DNA from: Myxococcales bacterium
Lineage (GTDB): Bacteria > Myxococcota > UBA727 > VGSZ01
Reading direction: 5' to 3'
Length of the DNA: 64,000 nt
Assembly: GCA_023248635.1 (NCBI GenBank)
Contig: JAHFED010000011.1
Location: 59,194-123,193 of the forward strand
Below the pieces are notes generated by a model. It made no database searches, was not told the DNA's origin, and worked only from the letters and a program-made list of their open reading frames with translations. How positions within the stretch are numbered: the first letter of the stretch is position 1; the number at the start of each line of letters is the position of its first letter. This document shows positions 17,002 to 26,075 of this stretch, piece after piece. The translations under genes and the position numbers were made by a program.

Positions 17002-18528
17002 CTAGCCGACGTCGACGTCGACGTCATCCCGATCTCGGTGCTGCTTTCTCGTGAGGTGACGTCGCTGCCGGGCCGGGACCGTCAGCAGCGCCGCGGGCAC
17101 CCGGTCCCGCCCAAGGTCTGCTTGTAGGGCCGCGGCCACGAGGTCGACGTCAAAGCCGCGCTCTTGCACCAGGTAGCGCGCAAGGAGCTCAGCCAAGCGT
17201 GCCAAGGCGATCCCGTGTCGCGTGGCAGTCTCTGCAAAGAGCCAATCGCTGAAGGCGAGGAAGGCCCAAAATGACCTGTCACCCGTGTGCAGCAGCAGCT
17301 TCGACGTCGACGGAAAGCGTCCGTTGTTCTTCACGAGGTCGAAGAAGCGCGCGAAGCGCTTCATGCGCTGCACTTCGGAAAAGGAAAGCGCGCCCGTCTG
17401 CAGCACTTCGTAGGGCGGCGCTCCGCTGTAGACCATGGCGTGGTCGACGGTGTGCCGCGCGATGGGCGTGCCCCGCAAGCGCTTCAGGATGCCGATCTGA
17501 ATCTCGTTGGGATCCAAAGCGAGCAGGCGATCGAAGCCGCGGGCGAAGGAGGCCAGGTCTTCGCCGGGGAGGCCCACGATCAGATCTGCATGGATGTGCA
17601 CGCCGGTTTCTCGTCGAAGAAAGAGGATGTTGTCTTCGAGCTTTGCCACATCTTGTTTGCGGCGGATGCGGATCCCAGTCTCAGTATCGAAGGTCTGGAT
17701 GCCGACCTCGAGCTGCACGGCGCCAGCGGGAAAGCGCGCCAGCAAAGCGCGCAGGGACTCGGGCAGGCGATCGGGCACCATTTCGAAGTGAACAAATAGT
17801 CCGGCAGTCATGCGGTCCAGAAAAAACTGAATGATGCGCTCGGTGGTCTCAATCTTCAGATTGAAGGTGCGGTCGATGAACTTGAAGGTCCGCAGCCCCC
17901 GATCGAGCAGTCCCTGCATCTCTGCCAAGAAAGCATCGAGCGGAAAGGAGCGTACTTTTTCGTCGAGCGAGGACAGACAGAACTCGCAGGTGAAGGGACA
18001 GCCCCGCGATGCTTCGACGTAGACGACGCGGTCTTTGAGATCGACGTCGTCGTACAAGCGGTAGGGCGCCGCCAACGTCTGTAGGTCCGGGGATCCGCCC
18101 TCGATGATACGCGGCGGCAGGAGCGCGAGGCTCGGCCGCTCGCGCAGCAAGTGCTCGCACAAGTTGCGAAACGCGTCTTCGCCTTCGCCTTTGATGATGT
18201 GGTGCGCCAAGGACGTGAGTTCCTGCTCGTCGAGCTCGTGGCTCACCTCAGGCCCGCCGACGACGACGACGATGTCGGGTCGCAACGCGCGCAAGAGGCG
18301 AGCGATGGCCAACATGGGCTCGGCGTTCCAGATGTAGACCGAAAGGCCGACCACACGGGGATGCAAATCCAGCAGCCGTTCGACGACGTCGGCAGGACGG
18401 TCTTCGATGCTGCGCTCGAGCATCGTGCAGCGCTCCTCGAGGGCGCCGAGGTTGGCCTTCAAACACCTCAACGCGAACGACGCATGGGACCAACGCGCGT
18501 TCAGAGCCAGGAGCACGATGTCGCTCAA
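17002..18528 (-). CDS. B12-binding-domain radical SAM protein, DUF4080 type
   Basis: This is a 508-residue protein if it starts at the TTG (18528-18526) that overlaps the trmJ stop as TTGA; a GTG at 18516 is the alternative. Residues 1-140 resemble a cobalamin-binding Rossmann domain, with VVVVGGPEVSHE and HHIIKGEGEDAF. The radical SAM motif is RGCPFTCEFC, with cysteines at 177, 181 and 184. A DUF4080-like C-terminal region follows. Members are presumed methyltransferases or rearrangement enzymes of unknown substrate. The C-terminus ends DDVDVDVG from a (GACGTC)n run just before the preA start. It lies between trmJ and preA in the minus-strand series. Confidence 0.85.
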   Translation of the reverse strand: MSDIVLLALNARWSHASFALRCLKANLGALEERCTMLERSIEDRPADVVERLLDLHPRVVGLSVYIWNAEPMLAIARLLRALRPDIVVVVGGPEVSHELDEQELTSLAHHIIKGEGEDAFRNLCEHLLRERPSLALLPPRIIEGGSPDLQTLAAPYRLYDDVDLKDRVVYVEASRGCPFTCEFCLSSLDEKVRSFPLDAFLAEMQGLLDRGLRTFKFIDRTFNLKIETTERIIQFFLDRMTAGLFVHFEMVPDRLPESLRALLARFPAGAVQLEVGIQTFDTETGIRIRRKQDVAKLEDNILFLRRETGVHIHADLIVGLPGEDLASFARGFDRLLALDPNEIQIGILKRLRGTPIARHTVDHAMVYSGAPPYEVLQTGALSFSEVQRMKRFARFFDLVKNNGRFPSTSKLLLHTGDRSFWAFLAFSDWLFAETATRHGIALARLAELLARYLVQERGFDVDLVAAALQADLGRDRVPAALLTVPARQRRHLTRKQHRDRDDVDVDVG

Positions 18529-19262
18529 GAGGGCTCCGACGACGACGATGACAGCGTGCGCAGCATCCCCTGCAAGAGAGCCGCGTCTTTGTCGTCGAGG
18601 TGCATGGTGTCGACCAAGCGCGCGAGGCGCGGGCGAAAGAGCTTCGCCGACGTCGCCTTGAAGTAGCCCGAGCCCTCGAGCAGCCCGAGCCAATCGCCGA
18701 TCAAGCGCTCGCGCGTGCTGGCTGTGACGCTGCGCGGGGCCTTCGTCGACGATGACGCCGTCAACAACGCCAGCACGGCGCCCACGGCATGGCTGAGGTT
18801 GAGGCTGTCGCGTTCACCGGGCGTGTGCAGGCGCACCAAGCGATCGCAGGCGGCTCCCTCGTCGATGCTCAGGCCATCGCGCTCGTTGCCAAAGACCACG
18901 GCGGTGCGCTCGTCGGCGACGGGCAACAACGCCCGGGCCCCGTCGAGGTCGAACACCGGCGACTCGAGGGCCGACAAGAGCTTGGCGGAGAAGCCGAGGC
19001 TGACGCTGGCGTCGACGACGGCGGCGGCGACGTCGGCAAACACGGGCGCGCTCTCGAGCAGGTCTTCTTGCCCAGCTGCAAACATGCGGGCGTCCCGCGC
19101 CAGGGGATCGCAGTTGGGGGTCACCAGACGCAGCGCGCAGCCGTAGTTGGCGCAGAGGCGCGCGACGCTGCCGATGTTGCCGGGGCTGCGGGGGCGGACC
19201 AGAACGACGACGACGCGGGACAGCGCCGCGGCGCCGCCGCCCTCAGTGACCGGCCTCGACAT
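18525..19262 (-). CDS. trmJ: tRNA/rRNA 2'-O-methyltransferase, SpoU family (TrmJ-like)
   Basis: A 245-residue SPOUT-class methyltransferase with the three family motifs: PGNIGSVARLCANYG near the N-terminus, VVFGNERDGLS in the middle, and LNLSHAVGAVLAL forming the trefoil knot with SAM. The arrangement matches TrmJ, which methylates ribose at tRNA position 32, though related enzymes share these motifs. The C-terminal extension of about 70 residues, seen in TrmJ, is present. It overlaps the end of the OGDH gene by 20 bp and is coupled to the radical SAM gene by TTGA. Confidence 0.88.
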   Translation of the reverse strand: MSRPVTEGGGAAALSRVVVVLVRPRSPGNIGSVARLCANYGCALRLVTPNCDPLARDARMFAAGQEDLLESAPVFADVAAAVVDASVSLGFSAKLLSALESPVFDLDGARALLPVADERTAVVFGNERDGLSIDEGAACDRLVRLHTPGERDSLNLSHAVGAVLALLTASSSTKAPRSVTASTRERLIGDWLGLLEGSGYFKATSAKLFRPRLARLVDTMHLDDKDAALLQGMLRTLSSSSSEPS

Positions 19263-22200
19263 GGATGCCCAAGGCTTCAGACATCACCTGCGCCTGCTCA
19301 CGATCGTGGCGCTTGTGGCTGCCCGTCGCCGGCGACGCTGCCTCGTTGCGCCCCACGTAGATGGGATTCAATCCGAGATCCCGCAATCTGCCATCGACGA
19401 AGAACCAAGCGCCCATGTTCTTGGGCTCCTCTTGGGCCCACACGATCTGGTCGGGCTTGAGCTCGTCGACGAGCGCCTTGATGCGCTCCGCCGGGAAGGG
19501 ATAGAGCTGCTCGAGCCGCACCACGGCGACGGAGCTGGTGCCGTCGGGGTGCTTGGCCCGTTCGCGATCGATGTCCCAGTAGAGCTTGCCGGTGAGCAGC
19601 ACCAATCTCTTGATCTTGTTGGTGCCGCGGCGCGGGTCGTCGATCACGGTCTCGAAGCGTCCCGTCGCGAGCTCGTTCACCGACGACGCCGCGACCTCCG
19701 CGCGCAGCAGCGACTTGTGGGTGAACACGATCAGCGGCTTCTTCGGCTGCTTCGCTTGACGACGCAACAAATGGAAATACGACGACGCCGTCGAACAGAT
19801 GCACACGCGCATGTTCTCTTCGGCACACAGTTGCAGGAAGCGCTCGGGGCGCCCCGAGGAGTGCTCCGGACCCTGGCCGTCGTAGCCGTGGGGCAAGAGC
19901 ATCACCAGGCGCGAGCGCTGGTTCCACTTGGCCTCGCCGGCGGCGACGAATTGATCGATCTGGATCTGCGCACCATTGAAGAAGTCGCCGAACTGGGCCT
20001 CCCAGATCACAAGAGAATCGGGGTGTCCAACAGAATAACCATACTCGAAACCGACGACGGCCTCCTCGCTGAGCAAGGAGTCGTAGATGCGGAAGCGGGA
20101 GGGGTGCCACTCCTCTTCGCCTTCGTCGCGCGAGCGCTGCAGGTGGTTGAGCCCGATGTAGGCGCGGCCGTCGTTGACGTCGTAGAGCACGGCGTGGCGG
20201 TGGCTGAAGGTTCCACGGCCCACGTCTTGGCCCGACATGCGGACGGGGCTTCCTTCGAGCAAGAGCGAACCAAAAGCCAGAGCCTCGGCCATGCCGAAGT
20301 CGACGCCGGGTCCGCCATTTTCTTTGCCAACGAAAACCATCTCTTTTCGACGTTCCAACACCTGTTTGAGAACGCGCGGATGGATCTCGATCACCTCGGG
20401 ATCGAAGGTGATGCGCTCGGTGATCTTCTTCAGCGTCTCGAGGGCCACGCGGGTGTCGGGCTCGGCCTCACCGGCGGCGGAAAACAATCCGCTGCCCAAG
20501 GCCGACTGCGGCACGGCGTCTTTGCCCTTGGCCTTCACCGAGCCGAAGGCCTCTTCGAGCCTCTCGTTCACGGCCTTGTCGATGGCTTCGACCTCGACAG
20601 CGGTGAGGTCTTTGCGCCGGACCAGCAAGGCCGCGTAGCGATCGCGGGTGGCCTCGTGCTTCTCGATGGCCTTGTAGAGAATGGGCTGGGTGAAAGAGGG
20701 GTCGTCGCCTTCGTTGTGACCCCAGCGTCGATAACAAACCATATCAAGAACGATATCTTTACCGAATTTCTGTCGATACTCGATCGCCAGGCGCATGGCC
20801 TTAATACAGGTTTCTGGATCGTCGCCGTTCACGCGGAACACCGGGACCATGATCGCCCGAGCCAGGTCCGATGCGTTCGGCGCCGTGCGCGCCCGATCGG
20901 GGCCCGTCGTGTAGCCGATCTGGTTGTTGATGATCAGGTGGACGGTGCCACCTGTGCGATATCCTTGAAGCCCCGACATCTGCATGGTTTCGTAGACGAC
21001 GCCCTGCCCAGCGAAGGCCGCATCACCATGCAAGCACACGGGCATGACCTTCTTGCGCTGCCGGTCGCCGATGAGGTCTTGCTTGGCACGGGCCAGACCT
21101 TCGACGACGGGGTTGACGGCCTCGAGGTGGCTGGGATTGCAGGCCAACTCGATGCGCACCGCGCGCTCTTCGACGGGACCGGTTTGCTTGCCTTCGCCGT
21201 CGAAAGTCGGGCCCTTCCAGCGGTGCGTGCCCTTGGCGCCCAAGTGGTATTTGACGTCGCCGCTGCCCTGGGTGGTGCCGACGACGGACTTGTAATCGAG
21301 GTCGTCGAATTCGGCGAAGACGGCTTCGAAGGGCTTGCCCATGACGTTGGTCAGCACGTTCAAGCGCCCGCGGTGGGCCATGCCGATGACGACGTCGGTG
21401 ACGCCGAAGGCCGCGGCCATGTCGAGGCCTTCGACCAGCATCGCGATGGCGCTCTCGCCCCCTTCGACAGAGAAACGCTTCTGACCCAGGAAGCGCTTGT
21501 GTACGAAGCGTTCAAAACCCTGAGCGCGGCACAACATCTCGAGAATCTGCTTCTTCTCGCCGATGTCGACGCCCTTGCCTTCACGGGTCTCAGGATCGTG
21601 CTCGACGCGCTCCTGCAGCCAGCGCCGTTCGTCGGCGTTGGGTATGTACATGTATTCGACACCCATCTTGCGACAATAGGTGTCACGTAGACGCTCGAGA
21701 ATGTCACGCAGCGGTGCAATGGGTTTGGCGAGCACGCCGAGGGTCAGGAACTCGCGATCGAGATCCCAGATCGTCAGCCCGTAACTCTCGAGGTCGAGCT
21801 CGGGGTGAGAGCGCGGCTTGAGGTCCAGAGGGTCGACATGGGCCAGCACATGGCCGCGCACGCGATAGCTGTGGATGAGCTGTGAGACGCGCATCGCTTT
21901 TTCGGTGTCCGCAAAGCCCGCGCTCAAGCTCGGTGTGACGACGCGATCGCGGCGCAGTCGGTAGGGCACGTGCGGAATGCCAACCGAGCGAAAGATCTCC
22001 TCGTAGAAACCGTGCTCGCCAATCAGCAGCTCGTGCACCCGCTGCAAGAACACGCCGCTTTCGGCGCCTTGGATGATGCGGTGGTCGTAGGTCGACGTCA
22101 CCGTCATCACCTTGCCGACGCCCAGGGCGCGCAAAGTCTCAGGGGCCATCGCTTGGTATTCGGCTGGGTAGTCGATGCTGCCGGTGGCGATGATGCAGCC

Positions 22201-23028
22201 TTGCCCAGGCATGAGGCGCGGCGCCGACGCCACGGTGCCAATGCCGCCGGGGTTGGTGAGCGTCATCGTCGTCGCTTCGAAGTCCTTGGGCCCGAGGCCT
22301 CCCTTGCGGGCCCGCTCGATGAGCGCGTTGTAGGCCGCGAGGAAACCCTTGAAGTCGATCTTCTGCGCGCCCTTGACGTTGGGCACCACCAGGGTGCGTC
22401 CGCCACCGCGGGCGGGCAAATCGATGGCCAGACCGAGATTGACGTCGTCGCGCACGAGCTTGGTGGGCGTTCCATCCTTGTCGATGCTGAAGCCGTTGTT
22501 CATCGACGGCACGAATTGGGCGGCGCGCACCAGGGCCCAGGCGATGACGTGCGTGAAGCTGGCCTTGGGCAGGGCGTCGTCGGCGAGGTAGCTGTTCAAC
22601 ACCCGGCGGTTTTCTTCGAGCACTTTCACCGGCATCACGCGCGTCGACATCGCCGTCGGCAGCTCGAGCGACCAGCTCATGTTTTCGACGAGGCGGGCAG
22701 CGATCCCGCGCAGGGGCTCGACGCGGTCGCCGGGCTGCGGAGCAATGGCAGGGGCGCGACGCACGCCTGCGGGGGCCGGCTGCTGCAGCGCCTGGGGCAG
22801 CAAGGACTCGGCATGCCGCGGCGCCACCGTTGCGGAACCGTTGCCGTTGCCGCTGCCGTTGCCGTTGTCGTGGCCATTGTCGTCGATGACGGCGCCGGCG
22901 ACGTGGCCCGTCTCTTCGGCGAAGAAGCGCGACCACTCTTCGGCAACGGACGCCGGATCCTGCTGCCATTGGGCCCGGAGGGAGTCGACGTAGCTGGCGT
23001 TGAGGCCGAAGCGCTCGCTGGATTCCAT
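19243..23028 (-). CDS. Multifunctional 2-oxoglutarate dehydrogenase (E2-E1 fusion, KGD/OdhA type)
   Basis: The 1261-residue protein joins two activities. After a short E1 N-terminal segment and an Asn/Gly-rich linker (about residues 60-80), residues 95-330 form a dihydrolipoamide acyltransferase core with DHRIIQGAESG in the catalytic His region. From about 370 to the end is a full thiamin-dependent 2-oxoglutarate decarboxylase (E1o): AHRGRLNVL, GDAAFAGQGVVYET, HLIINNQIGYTT and PHGYDGQGPEHSS. No lipoyl domain is present. This architecture is that of mycobacterial KGD and corynebacterial OdhA, which borrow lipoyl groups from the pyruvate dehydrogenase E2. The ATG at 23028 has GAGGAAA upstream. 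It carries out the TCA step 2-oxoglutarate to succinyl-CoA. Confidence 0.93.
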   Translation of the reverse strand: MESSERFGLNASYVDSLRAQWQQDPASVAEEWSRFFAEETGHVAGAVIDDNGHDNGNGSGNGNGSATVAPRHAESLLPQALQQPAPAGVRRAPAIAPQPGDRVEPLRGIAARLVENMSWSLELPTAMSTRVMPVKVLEENRRVLNSYLADDALPKASFTHVIAWALVRAAQFVPSMNNGFSIDKDGTPTKLVRDDVNLGLAIDLPARGGGRTLVVPNVKGAQKIDFKGFLAAYNALIERARKGGLGPKDFEATTMTLTNPGGIGTVASAPRLMPGQGCIIATGSIDYPAEYQAMAPETLRALGVGKVMTVTSTYDHRIIQGAESGVFLQRVHELLIGEHGFYEEIFRSVGIPHVPYRLRRDRVVTPSLSAGFADTEKAMRVSQLIHSYRVRGHVLAHVDPLDLKPRSHPELDLESYGLTIWDLDREFLTLGVLAKPIAPLRDILERLRDTYCRKMGVEYMYIPNADERRWLQERVEHDPETREGKGVDIGEKKQILEMLCRAQGFERFVHKRFLGQKRFSVEGGESAIAMLVEGLDMAAAFGVTDVVIGMAHRGRLNVLTNVMGKPFEAVFAEFDDLDYKSVVGTTQGSGDVKYHLGAKGTHRWKGPTFDGEGKQTGPVEERAVRIELACNPSHLEAVNPVVEGLARAKQDLIGDRQRKKVMPVCLHGDAAFAGQGVVYETMQMSGLQGYRTGGTVHLIINNQIGYTTGPDRARTAPNASDLARAIMVPVFRVNGDDPETCIKAMRLAIEYRQKFGKDIVLDMVCYRRWGHNEGDDPSFTQPILYKAIEKHEATRDRYAALLVRRKDLTAVEVEAIDKAVNERLEEAFGSVKAKGKDAVPQSALGSGLFSAAGEAEPDTRVALETLKKITERITFDPEVIEIHPRVLKQVLERRKEMVFVGKENGGPGVDFGMAEALAFGSLLLEGSPVRMSGQDVGRGTFSHRHAVLYDVNDGRAYIGLNHLQRSRDEGEEEWHPSRFRIYDSLLSEEAVVGFEYGYSVGHPDSLVIWEAQFGDFFNGAQIQIDQFVAAGEAKWNQRSRLVMLLPHGYDGQGPEHSSGRPERFLQLCAEENMRVCICSTASSYFHLLRRQAKQPKKPLIVFTHKSLLRAEVAASSVNELATGRFETVIDDPRRGTNKIKRLVLLTGKLYWDIDRERAKHPDGTSSVAVVRLEQLYPFPAERIKALVDELKPDQIVWAQEEPKNMGAWFFVDGRLRDLGLNPIYVGRNEAASPATGSHKRHDREQAQVMSEALGIHVEAGH

Positions 23029-23153
23029 GGAGGTTTCCTCGACGGGGTCGTGAGTCTGGACGTCTGGCTTCGGGTGCTGCGCCCGAAGGTGCGGCACCGT
23101 ACCCAAAGCGGAGGTCCCCTGTCAGGTGGTGGGCGTAAAGGGGCCTGTCGACG

Positions 23154-23624
23154 TCAGCCGCTGGCCGGCACCGGCGGGCGCCAAATGCCCGTGAGCACAG
23201 CGACGAAGAACACCGGACCGATCAGAGCCTGCAGGAGGTTCGTCAAAAACGCCGGCCGGTTCTTCTCCCAGATGGCGTGGCCCGCCAGCTGAACGCCCCA
23301 GGCGAGGACCGCCACGACGACGACGACAGGCTTGGGTGTGATGGCAGCCAGCGGAAAGCACAAGGCAAAGAGCAGCGCCATGATCAAACCCAAGGGCACG
23401 CTCAAGCGCAGGTAAAACACCACCACCACGACATAGAGCAAGTGGGCGACGCTGAGCGGCAGCCCAGCGACGTCGACGGGGAGCTTGATCCAATCCAGCA
23501 TCGCGATGACGTGGAAAACGATCAGCGGCAGGGCGACCTTGTGCGTCAGGCGGTTCATCGGATGTTGGTGGGCCTGGGCATATTCGACCAGCCAGCGCTC
23601 AAGAGTGGGATGAAGCTCGCTCAT
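23154..23624 (-). CDS. Mpo1-like (DUF962) membrane dioxygenase
   Basis: A 156-residue protein with about four hydrophobic helices. The N-terminal motif HQHPMNRLTHKVALP and the later AGHAIWEKNRPAF correspond to the conserved His/Asn clusters of the DUF962/Mpo1 family. Yeast Mpo1 is an iron-dependent dioxygenase that shortens 2-hydroxy fatty acids during phytosphingosine breakdown. The ATG at 23624 (MSELHPTLERW) was chosen; the frame extends 47 codons upstream into low-quality sequence. It is 125 bp from the OGDH start on the same strand and divergent from the ADP-kinase-like gene. Function in bacteria is inferred only from the family. Confidence 0.82.
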   Translation of the reverse strand: MSELHPTLERWLVEYAQAHQHPMNRLTHKVALPLIVFHVIAMLDWIKLPVDVAGLPLSVAHLLYVVVVVFYLRLSVPLGLIMALLFALCFPLAAITPKPVVVVVAVLAWGVQLAGHAIWEKNRPAFLTNLLQALIGPVFFVAVLTGIWRPPVPASG

Positions 23625-23776
23625 GACGAGATGCTGCTGGGCGGACGGCGCAAGGGTCGAGGCGCGCCGCGTCAAAGAGCGACGAGGCGTTGGCCCCACC
23701 GCGGCCTTCGAAGGGCCCGAGGGGGATCCCGCAGATGTGTTGCCGCGCCGCCGGGGAACCAGCACGATCCCGCACG

Positions 23777-25624
23777 ATGCTCTTCACCGACCGCCTTCGC
23801 TACGCCACCCTGCTCAAGACGTCCCCCCCGACGACACCGGTTCCGCCACCCGAGCCGCCCCCTGCCTTGCCGGCGGCGCACCAGCTCCTGCTGCCATCGA
23901 CGACCTTCGCCAAGAGCGAGCGCAAGAAGGCAGCCGAGCAGCGTGAGCTCAGCGCCCACGCGCGCCAACTCGGCTGTGAGCCCAATCCTTCGGCCATCGC
24001 CAAGGCCGAGCTGAAAAGCGCCCAGAAATTCGACCCCCGCGTGAGCCTTGCCGACCTCGAACGCGCCATCGATCGTGCGCGACGGGCCAAAGATCTCGTG
24101 CCCGTGCGCCAACACGTGCTGTGCGGCTTCACCCGTGTCGTCGACGTCAAAGTCGCCCTCACACCCGAGCTGGTGTCTCGGCTGTGTGCCGACGTCGGCA
24201 AAGACGCCGCCGATCTGCTGCTCGCCGCCATCGACAGGGGGCCGGGCAACACCGCCGATCCGGGGGCCATCGCCTTTCCCCACCCCCGGGGCAAGGTGGA
24301 GCTGGTGGCGTCGTTGGTGCGGCAGCTGGTCCTGGGCAAGGGCGCCTCGCTGCAGCTCCCCATCGACGCCGATCAGGCCGCGTGGCTCGAGCACCAAGCA
24401 GCCGCCGCCAGGCCAGCACCGTCGATGGCGATGGGAGGGGCCGGAGCCTTCGCCGCGAATTTGCTCTCGGCCTTGCCCAACGTGCGCCCCCGCTTTTTTT
24501 CCAAGGACCCGCTGCCGCCGAAGATCGCGGAGCGCTTCGCGCCCCGCGTCGAGCTGGTGACCCAGACCGGTGCGACGACGACGACGACGAAGCACCGCGA
24601 TCACACCGCCGCTCGGGTGAACTTTTCCTGCGAGTACGGCGCCAACGAGGCGCTCTCCGTGCTCGGTCGCAGCACCCTCAAGATCAACGGCGAAAGCGTT
24701 CCCCTCGTGAGCAGCGGCGCGGGGCGCGTCATCTTGGGAACCAAGGCCAAAGACGTGGTGCCCGGCTTCGTCGGCGTCGACGACGCAGCCCTGGCAAAAA
24801 TGGGCCGGGAGCACGACCTCTTTTTCATGGTGGGCTCCCACTATCTGACGCAGTGCTCACCAGCCGACGCCTGCACGCAGGCCACCGAATTGGCTCGCGC
24901 GCTCGACGTCATGAAGGCCGCCAACCCCAAGCTCCTGCGTCATTTGCAATACGTGGTGCCCAAGGTCGCTGCCCAAGAAGCGGTCGTGCTCACGGCCTTG
25001 AAAGGCCATGTCGAGAGCATCTCGATGAACGCTGTCGAGTTGCCCGCCCTCATCGACCGCCTGCACAAGGCGGGGCTCTCGCGCATCGATCAGAACCCGA
25101 ACCTCGCGCGCGAGCTCGCCGAAGACGCCCCCGCCATGATCACTGGAGCCCGCGGTCTCAAAGAGGCGCTCGGCCTGCAGCGGGTTCACCTGCACGGCTT
25201 GCACGGCGACCTCATCATCGCCAACGCCGCCGACGTCGACGTCGACCGCACCAGGCTGGCCTTGCTGAAAGCGCGGCAGCTCGCCTCGATGAAGGCCGCC
25301 AACGACACCGGCGAAATCAAGAGCAGCGACGACATCTTCGACGTCAGCGCCGTCGTCGAAGGCCGCGCCCTGGCCGCCCTCCACCGCTTCGCCGATGCCC
25401 TCGCCCACCAACACGGTCTCGACGGTCCCGCCCGGGCCGCCATCGTGCGGGAGTGGTTCTGGGTCGATCCAAAGACCGCCGACGTCGTCATCTTCGTGCC
25501 CTCTCGGGGCATCCACGACCGGACCGGCGGGACCGTCAGCCTTGGCGACACCATCGACGCCAGCGCCCTGGTTTTCAGCAAGACCGATGGGCGACCCAAG
25601 GAGCACGCGCAGCTCGTGTCCTGA
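23777..25624 (+). CDS. ADP-dependent glucokinase/phosphofructokinase family protein
   Basis: This 615-residue protein matches the ADP-specific sugar-kinase family (ribokinase fold). Visible landmarks in order are: a substrate-domain start like GFTRVVDVKVAL (N-terminal sheet with the sugar-binding Asp), the glycine-rich GGAGAFAANLLSAL, EHDLFFMVGSHYL, the HLQYVVPKV...SISMNAVELPAL segment corresponding to the GlNE.EL region, RVHLHGLHGDLIIA, and near the C-terminus TVSLGDTIDASAL, matching the GxGD catalytic loop with the base Asp. Family members use ADP rather than ATP to phosphorylate glucose or fructose-6-P. The ATG at 23777 is preferred over an upstream TTG. It is longer than the usual 450-500 residues owing to a Pro-rich N-terminal extension. 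Substrate is not determinable. Confidence 0.78.
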   Translation: MLFTDRLRYATLLKTSPPTTPVPPPEPPPALPAAHQLLLPSTTFAKSERKKAAEQRELSAHARQLGCEPNPSAIAKAELKSAQKFDPRVSLADLERAIDRARRAKDLVPVRQHVLCGFTRVVDVKVALTPELVSRLCADVGKDAADLLLAAIDRGPGNTADPGAIAFPHPRGKVELVASLVRQLVLGKGASLQLPIDADQAAWLEHQAAAARPAPSMAMGGAGAFAANLLSALPNVRPRFFSKDPLPPKIAERFAPRVELVTQTGATTTTTKHRDHTAARVNFSCEYGANEALSVLGRSTLKINGESVPLVSSGAGRVILGTKAKDVVPGFVGVDDAALAKMGREHDLFFMVGSHYLTQCSPADACTQATELARALDVMKAANPKLLRHLQYVVPKVAAQEAVVLTALKGHVESISMNAVELPALIDRLHKAGLSRIDQNPNLARELAEDAPAMITGARGLKEALGLQRVHLHGLHGDLIIANAADVDVDRTRLALLKARQLASMKAANDTGEIKSSDDIFDVSAVVEGRALAALHRFADALAHQHGLDGPARAAIVREWFWVDPKTADVVIFVPSRGIHDRTGGTVSLGDTIDASALVFSKTDGRPKEHAQLVS

Positions 25625-26075
25625 TCGCGGCGCGGCTTCTGACGATGTCAGCACGCGCTGCGCGCGGAGAGCGCGCTTCGCGCGGAGAAGGCCTCCGGCC
25701 GGGCCAAGGGGGTGAAGGGCCCCCCCTGGACCCCTGCCCTTTGTGTAGACGCGTTAGCTGGTGCTGGCCAAAGGCTCACTCGAGCTGTTGCCGGCGCCTT
25801 GACCTCGTCGTCGTTGCGCGGCGCCGAGAGTGCGAGCGCCTCTGCGCCGGCAGAGCTTGAGTGAAACGAGCGCTTCGATTGTCACGGCCCGCTTCGCGTC
25901 TTGGATCGGAGCTTCAAGCCACACCATCGGCTTGCACATCAACCTTCAAGCCGCGCCAGCGCCCGGAACATCAAGAAATTTCTCCGGCCAAAAACTTGGA
26001 TGCGTGGATCGCGCGGGCGACAACTGGATCTGGTTGTCGCCGCCTGGATGCAGCTGGCGCCGCGGAGGAAAAACG
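25625..26075. other. Intergenic region with G+C-rich hairpins
   Basis: A 451-bp non-coding gap. Its first 120 bp hold several short inverted repeats (for example GCGCGCTTCGCGCG-type sequence near 25670, GGCCTCCGGCC near 25688 and AGGGG/CCCCT runs at 25707-25735), likely transcription terminators for the kinase-like gene or a degenerate repeat element. The rest is lower in G+C and presumably holds the promoter of the Pal-like gene. No RNA gene is recognised. Confidence 0.5.

Noticed and set aside
19147..21690. 847-residue plus-strand ORF
   Set aside because: Antisense shadow of the OGDH gene; long ORFs on the reverse strand are expected at this G+C content and it has no recognisable motif.
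23690..23776. Upstream TTG start for the ADP-kinase-like gene
   Set aside because: The 29 extra residues have no conserved or structured character and the ATG at 23777 is available.
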